A DNA stretch of 64,000 nucleotides from Neostapfia colusana (taxonomy: Eukaryota > Streptophyta > Magnoliopsida > Poales > Poaceae), in contig JASWHV010000011.1 of the NCBI GenBank assembly GCA_030760725.1, positions 82,623,765-82,687,764 of the forward strand, read 5' to 3'. The notes under the pieces were generated by a model. That model saw only the letters and a program-made list of their open reading frames with translations. It had not been told where the DNA came from and did no database searches. Position 1 is the first letter of the stretch. Every line of letters begins with the position of its first letter. This document shows, one piece after another, positions 11,501 through 22,747 of this stretch. The position numbers were made by a program, and so were the translations under genes.

Positions 11501-12011
11501 ATGGGATGGGAGATTGGGACTATTTCACCTGTGTAGTAATGTAGGTGCTTAATAAGCTAAGGTGGTAGGTATTAATTGTGTAGTGCTTTAGCCATGAGTT
11601 CAACCTCCCCTTGTGTTCTAGCCATGCATGACATAACTTTCCCACACTTGCTGAGTACCATCGGTACTCAACCTTGCATATTTTGTTGGTTTATATTGCT
11701 GCTCAGGTCAAGATAATGAGGTGGTGTATAATGACCAAGACTTTGGATCCGAAGAAGGTTTCTAGGTTCATGGAGACCCCGGGCAACGCCTGTGACGGAG
11801 CCCTCAAGAATAATATTCCGCTGCTAGATTATTTATTTGTGATGAACTTATTATCGTCCATCGAGACATATGCTATGTAAGACTTATTTATATTCGACAC
11901 CTGGCTTGTAATAAATGATGCTTCACTATTTGTCATCACATGTATGAGAAAATGATCCTGGCATACATGTGATATTCACTTGGTTGTTCTTCGGAAAAAC
12001 CTGGTGTGACA
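8579..12011 (+). repeat. T 5' LTR (3433 bp)
   Basis: TGTAACACC...GGTGTGACA. The TATA box lies only about 405 bp in, leaving about 3 kb of transcribed leader in the LTR. The leader has a GC-rich part (8750-9540), an AT-rich part (9640-10500) and a conserved part around 10880-11880. A 109-codon ORF (9157-9486) recurs in the 3' LTR copy (18405-18734), but this follows from LTR identity and gives no proof of coding. Nothing else in this stretch looks like a gene. Confidence 0.92.
8983..8992 (+). promoter_or_regulatory. TATA box of T 5' LTR
   Basis: TCTATAAAAA within CCCCCGTCTATAAAAACCCC; conserved in the 3' LTR near 18232-18241 and in copy G near 59355-59364. Confidence 0.75.
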
Positions 12012-12016
12012 AGAAG

Positions 12017-12028
12017 TGGTATCAGAGC
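12017..12028 (+). other. T primer-binding site (initiator tRNA-Met)
   Basis: TGGTATCAGAGC starts five bases after the LTR end and matches the complement of the initiator tRNA-Met 3' end, standard for chromoviruses. Confidence 0.9.
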
Positions 12029-12230
12029 CAAGGTTGTCCGTAGGAACGTGGACCTAGGTAGAAGTGGACGTATTTAGGGGCTTTATTTTCTTAAAAACTA
12101 TTTTTACATGGTGTGTGTTGAAAAGTGTTATTTAAGGAGTCACTTTCTTCATCTTACCCCAATTTTCATTCAAAATAGGATTTTTGTTTAAGAGTTTATC
12201 TAACCTAAGTTTAAATTCTTTTTGTTTTAG

Positions 12231-13028
12231 ATGGTTCGCATGATTCGCACCGCTCGCAAGTCCACAGGAGGGAGAGTTCCCGTAGTTGCCCTTGCCCAAA
12301 GAGGGGAGAGCCATCCGGTGACGTACCTTTACTACGGATTAGCAGTAGGAGGCTTGTTGCGCCGTCTTCGACGTATGCTCGAAGCCGCCGGCAATACGGG
12401 CAAGCTAATCATCCACTATAACTCCACTAGGACCATCCGTGAGAAGAGGGAAGAATGGAGTTCAGAGATGAGGATTATACACAAAAATCAGCTGCTTAAG
12501 ATCCACCGCTCTCCAGCCTGTAGAACGACACAGGTCGATGCGGAGAAGGATATCACCTAGGAGGCCATCACCTGCCAGAGTCACATCTATCGTCGCCACC
12601 TGGACAGGACTGAGTACATGTATGTCCTCCAGCGTGAGAGTGGTACCACGGAGTACAAGTACCCGCCAGTGCAGCAAGGGACTTCCCATGAACACATGGA
12701 CTTGCGCTTGGAGGATGCTGCTATGCTCAGCACTCGACTGCAGGAGTGTCAGCAAGAACTTCAGGATGTTCAGGACACCCTGAAGGAAACGGAGGCATTG
12801 CTGCGAGCCTGCTTGAGGGCGAGAGAAAGAGGAGATGGGAATGAACTATGTCTCACCGTAAATGATACATGGACTCCTGACTCCCCAGATCGCCGAGCGA
12901 TCAGGCGTCGTCACACTTCTCCACCAGCAGCCTCCCCACCCAAAGAGAGTCAGAAGGCAGCCGAAATGATGAGGAAGATCCTGAGGAGCCAGCTCAAGAA
13001 AACGAGTAGTGTAGAGTCCTTCTCTTAG
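12231..13028 (+). pseudogene. T upstream ORF with histone H3-like N-terminal tail and coiled coil
   Basis: The frame is 265 codons with one in-frame TAG at 12558-12560. Without the initiator Met, residues 1-21 match the histone H3 tail at 12 positions in exact register: R2, T6, A7, R8, K9, S10, T11, G12, G13, P16, L20 and A21. K4 is Ile and K14 is Arg. A middle part holds YLYYGLAVGGLLRRLRR. A likely coiled coil lies at about residues 165-205 (repeated Leu/Gln heptads), and the tail is Ser/Arg/Lys-rich. It stands before gag, separated from it by about 285 bp of non-coding DNA. Function is not known to me. A chromatin role is an inference from the tail mimicry. One stop means that this copy is probably inactive. 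Confidence 0.75.
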
Positions 13029-13313
13029 TTAGCAAGATGTCGAATAGTCGAGTCGTTACGTTAAGTTAATGGTGTGTTAATGCTTGGTGTGTGACGTGAG
13101 TTGTGGAAGCCATGAGCAATTGTCCACAGACTCGTCTTTAGATTGTTTTGCTTTGGTATGTGAACCCACATGAAATAATATTGCATTTATTTTTATGTGA
13201 GAAGTGAGCCCTCGGAAAAGTATAACAAAGTCTCAACACTTCAAAGTACAAATAAATGAAAGTAGTAAGATGATACTAAATGCTTTCAAATTAACATTGG
13301 TTGATTCTGCCAG

Positions 13314-16300
13314 ATGGCTGGAAGAGGAAAAGGACGTGCTGCCAACCCCGCCAACAACAACGATGAGGCATGCAACCCTCATCTTTCTGGAAGCCAGGAC
13401 CGGGGTGGTCGCTGTGAAGGAGTTGATCCCCTCCACCAAATGCTGGAGAATCAAAACCAGCTCATCCAGAACTTGACTCAAGTGGTGGCCAACTTGCATC
13501 AAGTTCCACCTCCACAAGCTGCACCACGCCAACCAAGGTTGAGTGAGTTTCTAAGAACTCAACCTCCAAAGTTTGCAAGTGCTGCTGAACCTCTGGAGGC
13601 AGATGATTGGCTAAAGACCATTGAAAGCAAGATGAGGATCATCCAGTACCAAGGGTATGAGAGGGTGTTGTTTGCCTCTCATCAATTGCATGGACCTGCT
13701 GCTGATTGGTGGACCGCCTACGTGGCTGCCCATCATGACCCTGAGAACATCACTTAGGAAGAGTTCAAGCGTAGCTAACGTAACCATTACATCCCAAGAG
13801 GTGAACTCAAAAACAAGAGGAAGGAGTTTTTGGGACTGCAGCAGGGGAACATGACGGTGAGGGAATACCTCACTAAATTTACTCAACTATCCCGTTATGC
13901 CCCACGGGATATAGAGACTGATGAGCAGAAACAAGATTGTTTCGTGGAGGGACTTACCGCGGAGATGCAGTGTGCAATGTCCTCAAATGAGTATGAAAGC
14001 TTCCAAAAGATGGTGGACAGAGCGTTTGTGGTGGAAAGGAAACTGAAGCCCTTGGAAAATGAGAATAAGAGGAAGGCCGGGTGGTCACATCAAGCCCCGG
14101 GGAGCAACACCCGCCCACGTCTGATGCAGCAACCTACAGGGCAGACGAACCGTGCTGCGGTACCCTATTTAGCACCAAGAGGGTACAACCCGAACTACAG
14201 GCCTCCCGCAGCACCAGCACAGCCACAACGTCAGTTTGTACAGCAGCCTCACCCCACATATCCACCTCGACCAGCAGTACAAGGACCCCCAAACCAACAC
14301 CAAGACAGCAAAGGCCAGGCACCTAAGGTTGGGGTGCAATGTTTTAGCTGCGGTGAAGTGGGGCACTACGTCCATAAATGCCCAAAGAAGAAGCCCGCAC
14401 AGCCCCAACAGCAGAATGTGATGCGAGGACGGGTGAACCACGTCACTATGGAGGAAGCGCAAGAGGCACCCGACGTGGTAGTTGGTAAGTTTCCTGCCAA
14501 TTTACACTTTGCAACCCTGCTGTTTGATTCTGGTGCTACCCACTCGTTCATTGCTCAAGGGTTTGTTAAGAAGCATGACCTAGCAACAACACAAATGAAC
14601 CATATGCTAGCCGTAAACTCTCCAGGTGGAGAAATAAGGACAAGACAAGTGTGTCCCAAAGTGAACCTAGACATTAATGGGATAGTATTTACTGCTAACC
14701 TCATAGTGATAGATTCACAAGGGATAGATATTATCTTGGGTATGGATTGGTTGACAAAACATAAAGGAATCATCCATTGTTCGACCAGAACGGTAGAACT
14801 AACTCACCCTAGTGGCACAAGAGTAAAGTTCATAACAATACACGAGCCTAGGAGGGACATTAAATTAAATCAAGTTGAGGTGAAAGTTGAGGAAATCAGG
14901 ATCATCAGGGAATATCCAGATATTTTTCCGGAGGAGTTGCCAGGTATGCCTCCCGATAGTGAAGTGGAATTCGCAATTGAGCTAGTACCTAGAACAGCCC
15001 CGATATACAAGAGACCTTATCGGATGGACTCCAAGCAGCTAGAAGAACTCAAGGATCATTTAAGAGAATTGACGGAGAAGGGGTATATTCGTCCTAGTTC
15101 CTCACCATGGGGAGCTCCGGTGATATTTGTGCCCAAAAAGGACGGAACCCAAAGGTTATGCGTGGATTACCGTGCCTTGAATGGGGTAACCATCAAGAAC
15201 AAGTACCCATTACCCCGCATTGAAGACTTGTTTGATCAGTTGAGGGGAGCTTGTGTGTTCTCGAAAATTGATCTCAGGTCGGGATACCACCAACTCAAGA
15301 TAAGGCAATCTGATATTCCCAAGACAGCTTTCGTATCTCGGTACGGACTGTATGAATACACTGTAATGCCTTTCGGGCTAACTAATGCCCCGGCATAGTT
15401 TATGTATCTCATGAACAAGGTATTCATGGAATATCTGGACAAATTTGTGGTGGTTTTCATAGATGACATTCTCGTCTTCTCCAAAGATGAAGAAGAACAT
15501 GAGAAACATCTAAGGTTGGTGTTGCAGAGGCTGAGGGAACACCAACTATATGCCAAGTTGAGCAAGTGTGAGTTTTGGCTGAAGAGAGTTCCCTTCTTAG
15601 GACATATAATCTCGGAGGGAGGAATCTCCGTAGATCCCGCCAAAATCGAGGATATACAGAAGTGGAAGACCCCTAAAAATGTTGGGGAAGTTTGAAGCTT
15701 CTTGGGATTGGCTGGATACTATCGACGATTTATTGAGGGATTCTCTAAGATCTCAAGACCCCTCACCAAACTGTTGGAGAAGGGAATCACATTCACATGG
15801 ACGCCACAGTGCGAGACGAGTTTTTAGGAGCTAAAGAAAAGATTGACAACAGCCCCAGTGTTGGTTATGCCAGATATGTAGAAGAATTTCACGGTGTACT
15901 GCGATGTCTCTGGAAACGGGTTGGGATGTGTTCTCATGCAAGAAGGGCATGTCGTGGCTTATGCATCCCGGCAGCTTCGGAAACACGAGAAAAACTATCC
16001 TACACATGACCTAGAACTAGCTGCAGTGGTACACGCGTTGAAAATTTGGCGATACTATTTGATGGGGAAGAGGACAGAGATATATACGGATCATAAGAGT
16101 CTGAAGTACATTTTCACACAGCCAGATCTCAACCTCAGACAAAGGAGATGGTTAGAGCTAATCAATGACTTTGATGTGGGCATCAACTATCATCCCGGGA
16201 AAGCAAACGTCGTGGCCGATGCTTTGAGTCGAAAAGTGCAGGTCAATTAGTTGAGCTTGAAGGACATGCCTGCAGAATTGAAGGACGAAGTTATAAGGCT

Positions 16301-17782
16301 CAATCTATGTCTAGTAAATAGTGGTGAAGCCATCGCCATAGAAGTAGACTCCACACTAGAGCGAGACATACGCGATGGCCAAAAGAATGATGAGAAGATA
16401 CAAGAGATCAGACAACTCATCAAGGAAAATAAAGCTCCGGGTTTTAGAGAGGATGAACAAGGAATGGTGTGGCACGGTAAAAGAATCTTGTGCCAGAAGT
16501 AAAGGAGATCCGTGAATTGATTTTGAAGGAGGCTCATGATTCTGACTATTCCATTCATCCTGGGAGTACGAAAATGTACCAGGACCTCAAGAGCAGGTAT
16601 TGGTGGTATGGCATGAAGCGAGATGTCGCGAAACATGTTGCCCTATGTGACACATGTCAGTTGGTGAAAGCAGAACATCAACGACCCGCGAGATTATTGC
16701 AACCACTCAAAGTGCCTGAATTGAAATGGGAAGAAATCAGCATGGATTTCATCGTGGGATTGCCTAGGACCCAATCAGGATATGATTCAATATGGGTCAT
16801 CATTGATAGGCTAATCAAGGTAGCTCACCTCATCCCCGTGAAGGAAAGCTACAGCGGATCTAAATTGGCAGAGTTGTACATGTCAAGGATCGTGTGTTAC
16901 CATGGAGTGCCAAAGAAGATTGTGTCGGATCGAGGGACACAGTTCACCTTAAGGTTCTGGCAGAAGTTGCACGAAACCATGGGAACCCATCTGAACTTTA
17001 GTTCTGCCTATCATCCCCAAACTGATGGGAAGACGGAAAGAACCAATCAGATTCTTGAAGATATGTTGAGGGCATGTGCACTCAAAAACAATCGGAGTTG
17101 GGACAAGAACTTACCGTATGCGGAGTTTTCCTATAACAACAGCTATCAAGCTAGTATGAAGATGTCACCGTTTGAAGGCTTGTACGGGAGGAAGTGCAGA
17201 ACTCCCCTATTTTGGAACCAAACGGGGGAAAGTAAAGTGTTTGGTCCAGAAGTACTACAAGAAGCCGAGGCGAAGGTGAGGGAAATTCGCAACAACTTGA
17301 GGATAGCATAGACACGCCAAAAGAGCTACGCCGATGTAAGAAGAAGAGAGCTCGTTTTCAACGTGGGGGACTATGTCTATCTCAAGGTGTCCCCTATCAG
17401 AGGACTTCGTCGGTTCAAGGTGAAGGGAAAGTTGTCACCTTGATACATCGGACCCTTTCAAGTTCTGGAAAGGAAAGGCGAAGTGGTGTATCAACTAGAG
17501 TTACCGGCTCGTCTATCGGATGTGCACGATGTATTCCATGTGTCACAACTCAAGAAATGCCTGAGGACGCCTGAAGAGGTGTTACCCATGAATGAAGTGG
17601 ACGTAGCTGAGGATTTGTCTTATGCCGAGCAACCACACAAGATTTTAGAGACAATAGAACGCATCACCAGAAATAAAAAAATCCGGATGTGCAAGGTGCA
17701 GTGGAAGCATCATTCAGAAGAGGAAGCCACCTGGTAGCGGGAAGATGAGCTCAAGGCACAATTTCCGGAATTGTTTTCTTAG
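13314..17782 (+). pseudogene. gag-pol: T gag-pol polyprotein with chromodomain (broken)
   Basis: Starts MAGRGKGRAAN, which resembles histone H4/H2A tails. Gag (DWWTAY near 13706, zinc knuckle CFSCGEVGHYVHKC near 14341-14382) is followed by protease DSGATHSF (about 14526), RT (VDYRALNG near 15160; FIDDILVF near 15458), RNase H (VYCDVSGNGLG near 15893; TDHKSLKYI; VVADALSR), integrase (CDTCQ near 16649; MDFIVGLP; SDRGTQF; KTERTNQ) and a chromodomain (about 17610-17775, YAEQPHKILE through WKHHSEEEATW). In-frame stops are at 13755, 13776, 15396 and 17309, with more near 15693, 15825, 15877, 16247, 17441 and 17735. A one-base shift near 16495 moves to frame 2. Several stops are single transitions, and two read CAG and CGA in copy G. 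Confidence 0.88.
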
Positions 17783-17811
17783 AACCACCAATCTCGAGGA
17801 CGAGATTTTTT

Positions 17812-17827
17812 TTAAGGGGGGTAGAGC
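17812..17827 (+). other. T polypurine tract
   Basis: TTAAGGGGGGTAGAGC directly precedes the 3' LTR start TGTAAC; the same tract is at 58935-58950 in copy G. Confidence 0.8.
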
Positions 17828-20800
17828 TGTAACACCCCAAAAATCTTGTTAAGACCCTAAATCATGTTGAGAGGGGAATTTAAAATTTTTTGGACGTATT
17901 GCATGTTTTGCAAAAATTCAAATTCAAACTGGAATTCAATTTAAATTCAAAACAGAAAAGAAATAGAAAAAGAAAAAGGAAAACAGAAAAAAACCGGCCA
18001 GTGGGCCGAAACCCACCAGCCGGCCCACCCTGCCCCCGCGCCAGCCCGCAGCCGCGCGCCCGCGCTCTCTCTCTCAGATAGGTGGGACCCACCTGTCATC
18101 CCTAACCCCCGATCGTCCGAAACTCGGACTGTTCACCCGCGCGCGCGCGATCTTAACCGACCGAATTTCCGGCCGAATTCTGGTTCTGGAGGACTCCCAC
18201 TCGATCTAAACAAACTCACCGCCCTCTCCCGTCTATAAAAACTCCGGCCTCGTTCTGTATTTCCCACGCGATCTGCTGTTTTTCCTCCGGTGAGAACCTG
18301 AGCCTTCTCCGGCGAATTCTGGCCGATCTACGCTTGGAAATTCCGATCTAACTCGCAGGTCTTGATCCACCGCGTCCGGGGAACCTGCAGGATCAGAAAA
18401 CTCGGTGACTTGCGGTGTAAACACAGCGCCGACGAGCCTCGCCGTGAATTCACCTCGGACCTCGTCGCCGATCACCTTTCAGAACCTCCGAGCTCAAGAA
18501 AACCCCCGAGGTGAGATCCCCGACCTCTCCTCCACCGATCTATGCCATAAGATCACAGTTCTAGGAAGAATTCTCGAAGATCCGAAAGTCTCCGGCGAGA
18601 TCGCCGCTTCCCACCGCCGTACGCCGCCGGCAGCGCCGCCCACGTCCGATCAGAGCGACGTGGCCGCTTGTGCGCTGTTTATTTTAAATCGCACGGTAGG
18701 GTTTAAAACTCCGCGTACCGGTTCGACGTTATAATCTCAGCTGTCGGTTTAAAATCGGACGGTCCACGTCAGCCCCGTGTTATAAAGACTGGAAATCTTA
18801 CGTGCTACCCCCTGGGGTTCTCGGGAAATAAGAGCTAGCCCCAGAAACTTCTGATCTAGCCCCTGGAACTTCAGAAAATCATGTAAATTCATTTAAAAAT
18901 CAGTTTTAGCCCCTGGACTTAATAAAAATTAGGAAACACCCCTCTGTTATGTATAGGTAGACCCTGAAAATTGTGAAAATAATATTATAGACCCTGTAGA
19001 GGGGTGAGTTTACCTTTTTAGCCCTGATTAATATTTAATTTGGGAAATTGAATATGTGGCTAGTGTTTAAAATTTAAAAAGTGGGACAAACATATTGTCA
19101 AAATTAAATTAAAAAAACTTTCTCAGTATTTAGAAAACTTTGGAATGAGATAAAAACATATTTTGGGCTGAAGTGAATCTGTTTAATTTATTATTCACAT
19201 TTAGGGACACATTTTTAAGTAAAGAATAGTTATAGAAAATAGAGAAAATAATTGTAAAATAGTTTACATCAGAGGAAAAGGTCAAAAATATATTAGCCAA
19301 TATTTTAGATCAGAACCTATTCTGTTTAGATGATGTGATGTGTCTTGTTATTTTTATAATAAAGTTCACATTTAGTCATAGGAAATAAATCTGAAAATAT
19401 AGCAAATAGTAAATGATAAATGGAGTTCTAAAATCCAAAGAATTCAGTCTAGGGTTGGTAGAAATTATGAAGACACATATGGAGAAGGAAAATACTTCTC
19501 ATGCATACTTGGTAGCAAAAAGGTGTAGTAATTGAATATAAGGAATTTATTTAAATTGGAAACTCATATATATAGTATGTAAGTATAAATGTGAACACAA
19601 AAGTAGGAATCATATACATATGATTAAAAGTACATGCAAGCCACAAATCAACACACATAGAGTAACCACAACACATATAATGGTGAATGACTTTCATAAA
19701 TGTGAATGTGTGGTTTGTATGAAGTGGAAGTGTGAACTATGTCTTATGGATTGTTGTTTTTCTTTTGCTATGTGTGATGGTATGATGTAGAACCTGCTCA
19801 AGAGCAAGTTATTCCTTTCTAAGATCAGGACTACCCATTTCAAGAGCAGCAGGAAGGAGGCAAGTGTCCTTGACCACTTTGATCCTATGCTAGGATGTGT
19901 AGATAGAATTATTTGCATTGTCAAATGAAATATGAAACCCATGTTAGGAAGTTTCCCTAGAATTGCATTACCTTGTTTCCTTGTAGCTTGGGTTGGGATT
20001 TATTTTATCATGTCATTTATTATTATGCATATGCTTAGCCATGCTTAGAATGGGATATTTGGGATATGAGATCATCAGTTTATTTTACCATACTCTTAAA
20101 TGAGATATTGTGAGTTATGTAGAGGTAGGGATCAAGGCAAGTTGGATGTTTTGGTTGTGTGCTGGGTGCACGAGAATCGAGTTTGTGTTTAGTACTTGCC
20201 TGGATCCTATGGACCGGTTCATGGAGCATGTAACCTGGCTTTACCGTGCCAACCACATGCTGAGATGGGGCAGCTTGGCCAATTAATTAGGTGTATCCCC
20301 GGCGTAGTAAGGGTGTGTTGGATGGTGCGGAGAATAGGTGTCAGCTGGACTACCATATGAACCGCAAGGCTCAAGAGGGCGCCACTGCAGCGGGGTTGGA
20401 GCCTCTTGTATGCTGTTAGGGGTGAAACCTCAGTGGGCCCACGCTCGTCGGGAATCCCTTTGTAAAGGCTTCGTAGTGATCTCCTGGCTACACACCTGGG
20501 AAGTGTGAATGTGGTTCGTAGCCACTGGCATAATGTAGGTTCTTTTAGTCCACCCGGCAACGGGGGATGAAATCACTACATGTGGGTTAAGTGGTGCAAA
20601 CTCTGCAGAGTCAAAACTGTCATGACAGCCGTGCTCACGGTCAAGAGCGGCTTGGACTTATTCATGATCAGAGGATTGATGGTTTTGGAAGTTGTGGATG
20701 TTAAGCGGGGAGCTTAATATTGGAAATGATGTTATGGTTATTTGATTATGATGATGGGATGGGAGATTGGGACCATTTCACCTGTGTAGTAATGTAGGTG

Positions 20801-21157
20801 CTTAATAAGCTAAGGTGGTAGATATTAATTGCGTAGTGCTTTAGCCATGAGTTCAACCTCCCCTTGTGTTCTAGCCATGCATGACATAACTTTCCCACAC
20901 TTGCTGAGTACCATCGGTACTCAACCTTGCATATTTTGTTGGTTTATATTGCTACTCAGGTCAAGATAATGAGGTGGTGTATAATGACCAAGACTTTGGA
21001 CCCGAAGAAGGTTTCTAGGTTCATGGAGACCCCGGGCAACGCCTGTGACGGAGCCCTCAAGAATAATATTCCGCTGCTAGATTATTTATTTGTGATGAAC
21101 TTATTATCGTCCATCGAGACATATGCTATGTAAGACTTATTTATATTCGACACCTGG
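17828..21157 (+). repeat. T 3' LTR, main part (continues at 32755-32861)
   Basis: Colinear with the 5' LTR from TGTAACACC to ...ATTCGACACCTGG, where Tat A is inserted. The last 107 bp follow Tat A at 32755-32861. It carries the same TATA box near 18232. Scattered base differences from the 5' LTR indicate some age. It contains no gene. Confidence 0.92.
21153..21157. repeat. Target-site duplication of Tat A, left (CCTGG)
   Basis: CCTGG before TGTCGAAG recurs at 32750-32754 after ACCGACA. The 5' LTR of T has one copy in the same context (near 11913). Confidence 0.93.
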
Positions 21158-21470
21158 TGTCGAAGTGTGCGATCGGCACTTCCCCCGGGCCTGCACTGGG
21201 CAGCCCGCGGAGGTTCTTTTTTCGGAGGGGCTAGTTCCTAGCGGAGAGCTTGCGCGGATGGACGAGTTAGTGAGAGCTTGACACAGGAAGTTTTACGTGG
21301 TTCAGGCCGCCGGAGCGTAAAACCCTACGTCCACGGCGAGCTATGGAGCTCGCTGTATTGCTTGCTGCTCAGGGCCGGGGGCCTGAGCTCGGGGGTGTGT
21401 TACAGCTTGAGAGTGTATGGCTAAGGTATGAGTTGCAGAATGCGAACCCCTGCTATCGACGCCTACCCGA

Positions 21471-21480
21471 GCCTTTTATA
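21471..21480 (-). promoter_or_regulatory. TATA box of Tat A LTR1 (minus strand)
   Basis: GCCTTTTATA on the + strand reads TATAAAAGGC on the minus strand. Equivalent boxes occur in every Tat LTR of the window (near 8118, 30868, 31963 and 39508; on the + strand in C near 45240). It shows that these elements are transcribed in the gag direction. Confidence 0.75.
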
Positions 21481-21881
21481 GTCCAAGGCTCGGGCGGCTT
21501 ACAAGGGTAGCCGGGACCCGACAGGTGGTCCCGGGAAGATCGTCTATTATCTACCGTATCTGTAGTTATGCCGGTGGTTGCCTCCGGCCGAAGGCTTCTG
21601 AGTCTTCCTTTTGCCGCCCTGCCCATGCCGTGCGCCAGTCGTAGTGGTTGATGGCGGCGCAGGCGGCATGGGATGTCCTGTCGCGGCGTTTATTACCTGT
21701 CAGGTTCTGACACCGCGCGCCAGTCTGCGATGCGACTGGACGCAACGGCACCTGACAGGCGCGTGCTCCGCGTTTTCCGCGTCTTGGGAAGACGCGGGCC
21801 TTGAATTCCTTGTACTGGCAAGGTGAGGGGCGCCTTTACGCCCGCTGCCTACCGCCCGGGGGCAGGCAGCACCGTTCTCCC

Positions 21882-22197
21882 AGCCACGTGGCGAGTCCGG
21901 AGCTCACCTCTGAGGAGAGGGAGGTCGGGCCCCGCTGGACGCGTGGCGTCTTCGGACCTCTCTCCCGCGGAGGGGGAGGTCTGGCTTCTGCATGCCACGT
22001 GGCGGGCCCGGAGCTCACCTCTGAGGGGAGGGAGGTCCGGCCTCGCTGGACGCGTGGCGTCTTCGGACCTCTTTCCCGCGGAGGGGGAGGTCCGGCTTCT
22101 GCATGCCACGTGGCGGGCCCGGAGCTCTCCTCTGAGGAGAGGGAGGTCCGGCCCCGCCAGACGCGTGGCGCCTTCGGAGCTTTCCCTGCGGAGAAGG
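21882..22197. repeat. Tandem CACGTG (G-box) array in Tat LTR U3, period 111 bp
   Basis: CCACGTGGC cores lie at 21885, 21996 and 22107, a spacing of 111 bp, alternating with GACGCGTGGCG cores about 55 bp later. Each half unit carries GGAG-CTC-CTC-GAGAGGGAGGTCCGG. Long overlapping ORFs on both strands here are artefacts of this GC-rich repeat. CACGTG is the core of the plant G-box bound by bZIP and bHLH factors; enhancer function is inferred. Confidence 0.8.
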
Positions 22198-22257
22198 GCG
22201 AGCACCTTAGGCATTTTACCCTGTGCGCGGGGGTACCCCATATCTCAGGTACCGACA

Positions 22258-22747
22258 GTGGCCCCCGGGCCCATCTCGGGGGAGATAGCGAGCCCGAGGT
22301 GGGACCTCCGTCTCTTCCGATCCGCGCACTTTCTCTAAGTCCCGACTTGACCACTGCTGAAGCACGAACGGCCTCGGGTCGTGAGAGCGTGCGCCCACTT
22401 GATGATTGCTTTTACTGCGGTGGTTCCCAAGGCTGCCACTTCTGCACGTTGCGGCGCTTTCTTCGGGAACCGCCGAAGGGCCTTGCCGGCTCATCTTCTT
22501 AGGAGACTGACTCCTTGACCCCACCGCTTTAGCTAAGCGGCTTGGGCCCAGCTTTCATTGGCGCCCAGTCTCGGAGCCGGCGAGGTCGCCGATGCGATGT
22601 TTCCGGAGGTTTTCGAATTACCTCGAACCATCCCTGGAAAGTTTTAAAAGGTGATCTCACCCGCATCGCGGCTTCCCTTCGCATTGCGCTCGTACTCCCC
22701 TTGAACTCTTGTGCCCCGGCTCTCCTGCCCTTGCGCCTTCTTTCGCT
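22258..22747. other. Tat A spacer between LTR1 and antisense gene
   Basis: No supported gene. In element sense the piece next to the LTR (22258-22290) is GATGGGCCCGGGGGCCAC, a plausible polypurine-like end. Conserved in B (33186-33672), C (49881-50366) and H (62677-63162), so it may hold the promoter and leader of the antisense gene. Confidence 0.5.

Larger units (their letters stand above)
21158..22257 (-). repeat. Tat A LTR1 (3' LTR, 1100 bp)
   Basis: In element sense it reads TGTCGGTACC...CACTTCGACA. The minus-strand TATA box TATAAAAGGC is at 21471-21480. Its U3 holds the CACGTG repeat array. LTR3 (31650-32749) has exactly the same length. Confidence 0.92.

Noticed and set aside
11674..11880. 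68-codon ORF (also 20927 and 62046)
   Set aside because: Inside the LTR end; no domain, codon pattern not protein-like, changed freely in copy G.
21823..22354. Long overlapping ORFs on both strands (also 31220-31726, 32315-32761, 32776-33327, 39837-40275, 44464-44994, 50110-50754)
   Set aside because: They lie wholly in the GC-rich tandem CACGTG array of Tat LTRs; repeats without stop codons give open frames in several phases on both strands.
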